Below are positions 9,001 to 12,785 of a stretch of 12,785 nt of DNA, in pieces. The DNA is from Saccoglossus kowalevskii (taxonomy: Eukaryota; Hemichordata; Enteropneusta; Harrimaniidae): positions 1-12,785 of the forward strand of contig NW_003125952.1 in assembly GCF_000003605.2 (NCBI RefSeq), given 5' to 3'. The stretch's first letter is position 1; the number at the start of each line of letters is the position of its first letter. The position numbers and the translations under genes are program-made. Under the pieces are notes generated by a model that was given only the letters and a program-made list of their open reading frames with translations, did not search any database and was not told where the DNA came from.

Positions 9001-9038
9001 TCAGTTGTAGTATCTTTGTGATAATAATAATACTGTAG
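3037..9038 (+). CDS. Multi-domain Ig-like, GPI-anchored surface protein (gene model)
   Basis: The model joins 3037-3091, 3862-3984, 4077-4250, 4380-4706, (4807-4927, 5231-5381), 5707-5883, 6159-6344, 6665-6979, 8494-8622 and 8929-9038. Without the bracketed pair the sum is 1596 bases: 531 codons plus stop, with no stop at any junction. With the pair, the frame breaks because of one missing A at 4835-4842. Domain order is signal peptide, D1, D2, (D3), D1', D2', stalk, GPI-type tail. All introns are GT-AG and nearly all are phase 1, the usual phase between Ig domains. N-glycosylation sequons occur in several exons (NYS, NGT, NST). The general role, surface recognition or adhesion, is inferred from architecture; I did not recognise a named family. 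The first exon is the weakest part. Confidence 0.65.
3254..3270. repeat. Perfect 7-bp hairpin with 3-nt loop
   Basis: CCCACAG and CTGTGGG flank a TAG triplet in the first intron, about 100 bases before repeat copy R2. It is a simple palindrome of unknown role. Confidence 0.5.
3369..3527 (+). repeat. Dispersed repeat R, copy 2 (uninterrupted)
   Basis: This is the complete counterpart of 1383-1496 plus 2285-2309, in the same orientation, inside the large intron before exon 3862. It keeps about 19 bases near 3447-3475 that copy 1 lacks, and it preserves the empty target site (AATAGT|ATGTTT, junction at about 3502/3503) of the retrotransposon in copy 1. The near-identity of the two copies indicates a recent duplication or transposition. 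The family was not recognised. Confidence 0.85.
3862..3984 (+). CDS. Exon a: first half of Ig-like domain D1
   Basis: The exon lies between an acceptor (CACATTTCAAG) and a phase-1 donor (GAAG|GTTGGT) and encodes 41 residues. Its pattern, AFVESGLSVNIDV then KICIKQTFEG, aligns with IYAELGSTVIIGI then TLCLNRIDKG of the exon at 5707-5883. Both put a single cysteine seven residues before the donor. An N-glycosylation sequon (NYS) lies near its start. Compared with its duplicate it lacks about 18 residues at the N-terminal side, including a cysteine. The reading frame stays open past the donor to a stop at 4056-4058, so an intron-retaining truncated form is possible but less likely than splicing. 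Confidence 0.7.
4077..4250 (+). CDS. Exon b: second half of Ig-like domain D1
   Basis: The acceptor ATTCTCAACAG and donor GTATTA bound 174 bases with phase 1 at both ends. The product starts DHKSRMRC and ends with a typical Ig G-strand pattern, SSIYVLG; a tryptophan lies in TIEWFMNSKKI. It aligns with the exon at 6159-6344 (DRVYNIEC at the start, KYVWEMDSNKI and TVIEVLG at the end). Together with exon a it makes an Ig-sized domain of about 100 residues with one cysteine in each half. The upstream intron is only 92 bases long. Confidence 0.72.
4342..4379 (+). promoter_or_regulatory. Branch point and 3' splice site before exon c
   Basis: A perfect TACTAAC (4342-4348) is followed by a pyrimidine-rich tract and TTCCAACAG. 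The branch adenosine is about 32 bases from the AG at 4378-4379. This fixes the acceptor of the following exon. Confidence 0.75.
4380..4706 (+). CDS. Exon c: Ig-like domain D2
   Basis: The exon is 327 bases, phase 1 at both ends, with donor GCAA|GTATGT. It encodes about 109 residues, a single Ig-sized domain. DIKDVSL (4466-4486) and FVFSYEV (4505-4525) recur exactly in the exon at 6665-6979, followed in both by H.C, then IVP/IIP with HR, then a hydrophobic LLF/ILF. The later SYILTV and EIIINL segments look like the F and G strands of an Ig fold without the canonical second cysteine. A glycosylation sequon (NGT) is present. This exon and its duplicate are the best evidence that the gene is real, because amino acids are conserved while flanking intron sequence is not. 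Confidence 0.82.
4807..4927 (+). pseudogene. Exon d1: first half of canonical Ig domain D3, frameshifted
   Basis: The exon runs from acceptor TTTTCATAG to a strong donor (CAA|GTATGT). Its distal part reads GIMLTCTTD then ARWLHNGIEL, the B strand with the first Ig cysteine and the C strand with the invariant tryptophan. That frame hits a TGA at 4814-4816. The frame entered from exon c (NRTDYGVNMLKK) is different and stops at 4863-4865. The two frames meet in an A8 run at 4835-4842, where one further A would make them continuous. No alternative AG exists between 4817 and 4847. Either this is a real inactivating deletion or a homopolymer error in the assembly. It is followed by a phase-0 intron, normal for an Ig domain split between two exons. 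Confidence 0.72.
5231..5381 (+). CDS. Exon d2: second half of canonical Ig domain D3
   Basis: The acceptor GTTATGTTTTCAG is strong and in phase 0, matching the end of exon d1. The product carries KGVYKCDVISEDG, the classic F strand with tyrosine and second Ig cysteine, and SSSVHV as G strand. An N-glycosylation sequon (NSS) lies between them. I place the donor at 5382 (CAAC|GTGTCT) because it restores phase 1 for the next exon, but it is a weak match to consensus. If not used, translation ends six bases later at TGA (5387-5389), which would give a secreted form without the anchor; no close AATAAA supports that. Confidence 0.68.
5382..5706 (+). other. Intron between D3 and second module
   Basis: It is AT-rich, with no coding potential or recognisable element. 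It ends in ATTTATTTCTTCACAG, a good acceptor. Confidence 0.5.
5707..5883 (+). CDS. Exon a': first half of Ig-like domain D1'
   Basis: The exon is 177 bases, phase 1 at both ends, with consensus donor AAAG|GTAAGT. It encodes 59 residues beginning DINDCAF and ending TLCLNRIDKG. It is the duplicate of exon a (3862-3984) but longer at its N-terminal side, where it carries an extra cysteine. It can join directly to exon c (4706) or to exon d2 (5381) without changing frame, so the D3 pair is an optional insertion in reading-frame terms. Confidence 0.75.
6159..6344 (+). CDS. Exon b': second half of Ig-like domain D1'
   Basis: The acceptor ACATTTTTTGCAG and donor TTAG|GTAAAT bound 186 bases, phase 1 at both ends. 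The product starts DRVYNIEC and ends TVIEVLG, with a tryptophan in KYVWEMDSNKI. These features align one to one with exon b (4077-4250), including the position of the single cysteine and the C-terminal VLG at the splice junction. Its middle is rich in lysine and arginine. Confidence 0.75.
6391..6432. repeat. Tandem 21-bp duplication in intron
   Basis: Two adjacent 21-base units, each TGTTATG.AGTCCCGT.TTTA, differ at two positions. They lie between exons b' and c'. This is a minor local duplication and may vary in copy number. Confidence 0.8.
6665..6979 (+). CDS. Exon c': Ig-like domain D2'
   Basis: The exon is 315 bases, phase 1 at both ends, between acceptor TTGTTTACTGTAG and donor GAAA|GTAAGT. 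It is the duplicate of exon c: DIKDVSL (6754-6774) and FVFSYEV (6793-6813) are identical, followed by AHDC, IIPSHR and IAILF. An F-strand-like HILSV and a G-strand-like RFIINVVES close the domain. It has a sequon (NST) and one cysteine (STC) that exon c lacks. The frame stays open past the donor to a stop at 7138-7140, but the consensus donor and the matching domain end make splicing the better reading. Confidence 0.82.
7028..7300. other. CpG-richer intronic block with NRF1-like sites and a 39-codon frame
   Basis: The block contains GCATGCGC, GTCGCGCC (twice) and GCGCTGCGCG motifs and is richer in CpG than the surrounding intron. On the plus strand an ATG at 7076 in good context (CAGATGG) opens a frame of 39 codons, beginning MATLTVAQINESVQTE and ending at TAG 7193-7195. 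A TGTGGGAAA motif, the consensus for Su(H)/CSL, follows at about 7246. It could be an internal promoter, the 5' end of an old mobile element, or chance. Confidence 0.3.
8045..8214 (+). pseudogene. Possible decayed Ig-like exon
   Basis: An acceptor-like ATATTTGTAG (AG at 8043-8044) precedes a phase-1 frame that runs DGSSAVATSDKSCD, a stop at 8089-8091, then CVFELANKNESVKAC up to a second stop at 8203-8205. A strong donor (TTTCAG|GTGAGG) follows at 8215. The interval from VF to the next cysteine is the same as in exon c' (VFSYEV to HDC). Its place, after D2' and before the stalk, is where a further domain of the module might be expected. The stops mean it is not used as such; the resemblance is slight. 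Confidence 0.25.
8494..8622 (+). CDS. Stalk exon between D2' and anchor
   Basis: The acceptor GATAATTTTTTAG and donor ATAG|GTCAGT bound 129 bases, phase 1 at both ends, encoding about 43 residues. The product (FTVKRVNFEDPIYKV near the start, SVAHISVTQG later) has no cysteine and several threonines and serines, and it lies just before the membrane-anchor exon. That suits a membrane-proximal spacer or a degenerate half domain. It has no counterpart after the first module. Confidence 0.62.
8929..9038 (+). CDS. Last exon: GPI-anchor-type C-terminus
   Basis: After acceptor TGTTCTTCCTGTAG the exon encodes 36 residues and ends at TAG (9036-9038). Small residues (HGSMAS) form a possible omega site, followed by the spacer ESTTT and about 19 hydrophobic residues from VAIMSF to IIIIL with nothing after them. 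A hydrophobic end with no positively charged stop-transfer residue and no cytoplasmic tail is the usual layout of a GPI-attachment signal, so the mature protein would sit on the outer face of the plasma membrane. A type I transmembrane segment without a tail is the alternative. Confidence 0.7.
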
Positions 9039-9590
9039 ATCCCATTTGCTGTATAACTGTAAACTCATAAATATCTCATATACTCAAGAATATCAATGTT
9101 AATAGTTTTCAGAAATAGATAAATCATTCAGCTCAAATATTATAAGAATGGTGTTTTTTTTATTCCCAATCTGTGTGATCGATGGATCAGCGCCTGCTCT
9201 CGGAAAGGCAGGGTAGGTCGACACCCTGTTCCCTGTACTTTGTGGAAGGGAAATATTCTATATCTTCGGACTTTTGTTTAGTTTGCGTAACATAACATAA
9301 TGCATTCTTTATTATGTTGAATTTATGAACGATTTATTTTGTGATGTTGAATTATTTTTTATGTGAACGTTTTGACCTGATATTTAATAATTGTGTGTGG
9401 TTCTTTATGTTGGTAAATTGAAACATTTCAAGTTAGATGAAGTATTTCGTATAGTTTTTTAAAGATTTTAAGGTTTTATTATGATGGAAAAAATATTGTA
9501 ACAGATGAACTAGAGAAGTGGACAGCGAGGCGTCATCTCATCTGACGGTTTGGATGAATAAAACTTTATTATCTGTAATAAACTAATGTG
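9039..9590 (+). other. 3' untranslated region of the Ig-like gene
   Basis: About 550 AT-rich bases separate the stop from two closely spaced polyadenylation signals. A hairpin, CAGGGT/ACCCTG, lies at 9209-9228 and can be extended by two G-U pairs. No other coding frame is supported here. Confidence 0.55.
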
Positions 9591-9600
9591 TGTTTCTTTG
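9557..9600 (+). terminator. Polyadenylation signals and GU-rich element
   Basis: Two AATAAA hexamers (9557-9562 and 9577-9582) are followed by a GT-rich GTGTGTTTCTTTGG. This is the classical arrangement of signal plus downstream element, with cleavage expected near 9590-9600. It gives a natural end for the plus-strand gene. Confidence 0.65.
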
Positions 9601-10620
9601 GGTCGAACCTGGTATCTCTACATGTAAGTATTATCAGCTAAGTGAATCAAAGTTCCCCGAACACAACGCTGTATTCACAGCACAATTGTCGTTAAGTACA
9701 CATTTGAACACACTGAAACAAAAAAAAAACGGAAAACAAGATTTATGGCGAACAGGTTATTTTACAAATCTACAAAATAATAACGGCGCAAACAAACTGA
9801 AAATTCACCGCCCGATTGCTGTGACTTCTCTCCCGTCATTGCCATTCAAATAAGATAATACAGATCCTTGTCGAGACGTCTCACGTGGTAAAAAAAATCT
9901 TGAAAGGAAAACTAGATGACTCTAGTGGTGCTGTCATGAATTAGTTTTTTTCGCATATCTGTTGACCGACTTATTTAGTTGGTTGCTAGTGAATGGCTGT
10001 GTTATATATGTCATCATTTAGGCCCATGCGAGGTCCTGGACGGAACTTGACTCAGTGATTTGGAACTAATTACGATATAACCGTCGCCATCCGGACTACT
10101 ATTTCTGACAGTTGGTATTTGCAGTTATTAATATAGTGAACGATTAATCAAAAGATTTGACGTGTCCAGTACTTAGTGTGATTGGCTATGTGCAAGTTAA
10201 ATGTGTGAAGGTTACGCCTGTGTCTTTAAACATCTTTGTAATTGGTTAAGTTTTGATGCGTAATAAACGGTCTAAGTCCTTGGTCCCGGAGAGAGCTCCA
10301 GGAGGCGAGAGAGTCTTGGTCAGTCCGGGGCAGAGTCTCCGACGAGGCAGTTTGCCTTGAGGCGCTCTCGATGTGGCTAAAGACTAGCTATTGAAACGTA
10401 TTTCGTTGTGTGCATCTATTTGACTGTAAAGCTTAAGTGACTTTCCCGGTCCAGTACCTCAAGCAGACGAGATATAGAGACGGGAAGAATTTCCCCCTGA
10501 CACGTGTTGGAGAAACCCGGGCAAGACGAAATTTTCTTCATGATAGTGCGTTCAGCCACGGTTACTGGTTCAGCAGAGCAAGAGTCCTCCAGAAACGGAG
10601 CGTTTCAACGTAATAATTAA
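9601..10620. other. Intergenic stretch, no supported gene
   Basis: There is an 87-codon open frame ending near 9853, but it has no recognisable motif. A patch at about 10280-10370 is richer in G and C and follows an AATAAA at 10262-10267; it might be the end of an unrelated transcript or of an old LTR. I could not find matched ends or a target duplication. Confidence 0.4.
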
Positions 10621-10623
10621 TAT

Positions 10624-10685
10624 GTAAATCATGACGTCACTGTTTCCTATTGGACTCGGGAGCATAATTTCGTACTTTATACCAT
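10624..10685 (+). promoter_or_regulatory. Promoter-like cluster: CRE palindrome, CCAAT, weak TATA
   Basis: A perfect CRE palindrome TGACGTCA (10632-10639), preceded by octamer-like ATGTAAAT, is followed by an inverted CCAAT box (ATTGG, 10649-10653) and a weak TATA-like TTTATA near 10677. The order suits plus-strand transcription from about 10705. No recognised gene follows: a 90-codon frame at 10878-11150 has no known motif. CRE and CCAAT boxes work in both orientations, so direction is uncertain. Confidence 0.3.
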
Positions 10686-10699
10686 GACTAGTCGTTATA

Positions 10700-12200
10700 A
10701 GTTTGTTTTGATTCAAGGGACAAAAAGAATTTTGAGTTAGCCGACGATACGTTGCTGCTAAGTTGTTATTGCCGTTTTCTCGGTTAAACAAAACAGCGAT
10801 TTACGGCAACTGCAGGCCTTTGATCTCGAGTTCTAATGGACGCATTATACTAATTTTTCACACAGACACTCTTCGAGATGTTCCCTCTCAAGCGGCTCTG
10901 GGATTTTTCTATTTTCCTATTTGTTTCGAAATTATGTTCTAATACCAAATCGCATTGTTTTTTCAAGATAGCTAAATTATTATTTCTTCTCCAACTATCA
11001 TGTAGATATATATCTCAAACAACGCAGAATGGTGGTGAGCGTCGTCTGAAAAACTGTTTTGTTGCAAATGTTCCACTAAATTCGTTTATTCATTGGTTCA
11101 ATTATTTTTTAACGAAAATGGCTCTCTGTGTTTACACAGAGATTACCTGACTATACACGTCCATACGCACACCATCTTGTCGATTTCATATCCAGTGTAA
11201 AATAGGCTTTCCATCACGATATAGCTTTGTGTGGTTCAGTAAATATTTTATATGAAAATATCAGTTTAGAAAATCAATACCAAAAACGTATACAGCATCC
11301 TTAAACACTAATAATATGACCAAAACCATCACCTTGAGTATTTGAGTTTGATTCGTCAAACTGACTTTTTATTTTGTGCGTGCTTAATCCAAAAAAATTA
11401 GCCAAAAAGGTTTTTCTACTTTATTTTTTTTAAAGGGAAAGTTAAGGCTAATAACACAATACTTCCAGATAAAAGGGCTCGGCAAATGTAAGAACATGCA
11501 ATTTACAGTTTTTTTATGTCACTTTTCTTTCTCATTCTTTACATGTAGTCTGCCATCTTTATTCTTCAGCAAAGGATTGTGGGTAAAGTATGACATCATA
11601 GAATCTGTTGTCAGAAATTGAGAAAATGATTCAGTTTCAGCCCCGTTGTGTCTCAGCATAGCCTTTATTTTTTAATAATCCATATAAGGATGCACAGCGA
11701 GTTAATGCAGGGAGGTTATATTGACTACTGTGTGCTCCTAGCACGTTATTTTTGGGATAAGGCGATTCATCAATGTCACTGGTCATTGTCCTGTGTCTAC
11801 CCCTGCCCCTGACCCCTACGACATATTTCTATATAGATAAACACGACAGGTTGTTTAAAGGGTTCCAAGGCCTTAAACTTATATGTATATATATTTAATT
11901 ATTTAGTAGTGTAGGGATGGCAGGGATTTCACTTTCACACGCATATTCACATACAGCTTACAGTGAATTGTGTGACAAAATAAAATAAGCGACATTGACA
12001 TTGTAATAAGGCTTATATTATACATATTTTGCATATTTATTAGTCACATTAGTCACGCTTTTGGTACTCACCGCATGTGTTTTGTTGAGAGTTCACTTCC
12101 TCCTTGTATATACGAGTCTATAATTCTAGTTAATTGGTTAATCTTTTTCGAATATCTGTTGAGTTTACACAAGTAGCCAAATATCTTTCCAATGATAGCA
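10700..12200. other. Intergenic stretch, no supported gene
   Basis: Open frames here are short, without family motifs or convincing splice pairs. A hairpin at 11124-11141 is listed separately. A minus-strand donor-like GTGAGTACC lies near 12062-12070 but no exon could be attached to it. Confidence 0.4.
11124..11141. repeat. Perfect 8-bp hairpin with 2-nt loop
   Basis: CTCTGTGT and ACACAGAG flank a TT dinucleotide, giving an 18-base near-continuous palindrome. It lies at the end of an unassigned open frame. It could be a binding site for a dimeric protein; nothing else supports a function. Confidence 0.5.
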
Positions 12201-12246
12201 AATCTTGACGGTCAAAGCACCTTAAATTTGGCAATTACATGATTGA

Positions 12247-12383
12247 AATATTGGATATGGCGACATTGTTCCAGGGACTGCCCGATTGTCTGGCAGTGAG
12301 GTCATGTCCATTGACAACTCTAATGTATACAGATATGAAACATTAGTCACCGAATGCAGAAAATCAGAAATAAATATAATCGA
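12247..12383 (+). other. Unassigned plus-strand open frame with good donor
   Basis: A 46-codon frame reads GYGDIVPGTARLSG, then SIDNSNVYRYETLVTEC, and meets a GTAAGT donor at 12384. The second part faintly recalls SLDNGSDEFVFSYEV followed by a cysteine in exon c'. No acceptor precedes it in frame (a TGA stands at 12244-12246), and the donor would be in phase 2, unlike the Ig-like exons. It could be a degraded relative or chance. Confidence 0.2.
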
Positions 12384-12674
12384 GTAAGTTGAGGTCATTG
12401 GCAGCAAATAGCAAAATACTATAGAGACATCAAACATTAAACATACATTATTCATATTAAAAAAAACAATTTACAAAAAGAAAACAATTTAAAAATGTGA
12501 TGATGGGTGATGGTGTTTAAGAGGTCAAAATAGCATTTGTTTGACAACAATATTCACTAAAATTCACTGTCATAAAATAAATTATTATTGCACTCAGGAA
12601 AAGTAGATAATAACATTTTAAAAACGATCATTTGATTTAAACTATAACTGCAAAAAATGATTATTGTCTTGTAG

Positions 12675-12781
12675 GCAGTGGACTGCAGAGGCATATTGTT
12701 GTTGTTGAGAAAACATCCACAAACAGGTTTTCAACAAAACGAATGTATATTCGATGTGCACATTATATTGGCTACAACTAG
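12675..12781 (+). other. Possible exon at right edge of window
   Basis: An acceptor-like ATTATTGTCTTGTAG is followed by a phase-1 frame with HIVVVEKTSTN and, later, KRMYIRC, ending in a stop at 12779-12781. An alternating hydrophobic segment followed by a hydrophobic-x-C strand resembles the first half of an Ig domain. It is too short to be sure and the window ends here. Confidence 0.2.
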
Positions 12782-12785
12782 TTTT

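Noticed and set aside
9590-9853. 87-codon plus-strand frame just after the polyadenylation signals
   Set aside because: It begins within the GU-rich downstream element, contains a poly-lysine/asparagine tract from an A9 run, and has no recognisable domain or splice context.
9995-10502. Possible solo LTR (TGT...ACA ends with an internal AATAAA)
   Set aside because: TGT and ACA are too short to define ends. I found no target-site duplication, no primer-binding site and no second copy in the window.
10878-11150. 90-codon plus-strand frame
   Set aside because: There is no family motif. A cysteine- and phenylalanine-rich composition is expected from T-rich sequence, and promoter support upstream is weak.
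12222-12455. 77-codon minus-strand frame
   Set aside because: It has no recognisable domain and no paired splice sites. It overlaps a plus-strand frame that is itself only weakly supported.

Overview
The window looks like genomic DNA from an invertebrate animal. It is AT-rich, has GT-AG introns (one with a perfect TACTAAC branch site), AATAAA polyadenylation signals, TATA/CCAAT promoter elements and a 5'-truncated CR1/L2-type non-LTR retrotransposon with a tetranucleotide tail. A lophotrochozoan such as a mollusc would fit, but the phylum cannot be fixed from sequence alone. No tRNA, rRNA or CRISPR array was seen.

Layout. Positions 1-1380 are non-coding; a minus-strand promoter-like cluster lies at about 925-1022 with no recognisable product. 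Positions 1383-2309 hold a dispersed repeat (R1) split by a CR1/L2-like fragment at 1497-2284; a second, unsplit copy (R2) lies at 3369-3527. A plus-strand promoter-like region (2529-2642) comes next. From about 2640 to 9600 runs the main gene, on the plus strand. Positions 9600-12785 are mostly empty, with a CRE/CCAAT promoter-like cluster near 10632 and two short frames near the right end.

Main gene. I reconstruct a multi-exon gene for a secretory-pathway, Ig-like surface protein. The proposed order is a signal-peptide exon (3037-3091, weak), Ig-like D1 (exons 3862-3984 and 4077-4250), D2 (4380-4706), a canonical Ig domain D3 (4807-4927 and 5231-5381), a second D1-D2 set (5707-5883, 6159-6344, 6665-6979), a stalk exon (8494-8622), and a last exon (8929-9038) ending in a hydrophobic tail directly before the stop, as in GPI-anchor signals. 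Every exon except the D3 pair starts and ends in phase 1. The D1-D2 module is an ancient tandem duplication: both D2 exons contain DIKDVSL and FVFSYEV in the same order.

The oddest points: the D3 exon has 8 A's where 9 would keep the Ig frame, so including it breaks the reading frame, whereas skipping the D3 pair gives one uninterrupted frame of 531 codons plus stop. The promoter and first exons lie between the direct repeats R1 and R2. The family was not recognised by name; an immune or self-recognition role is inference only.
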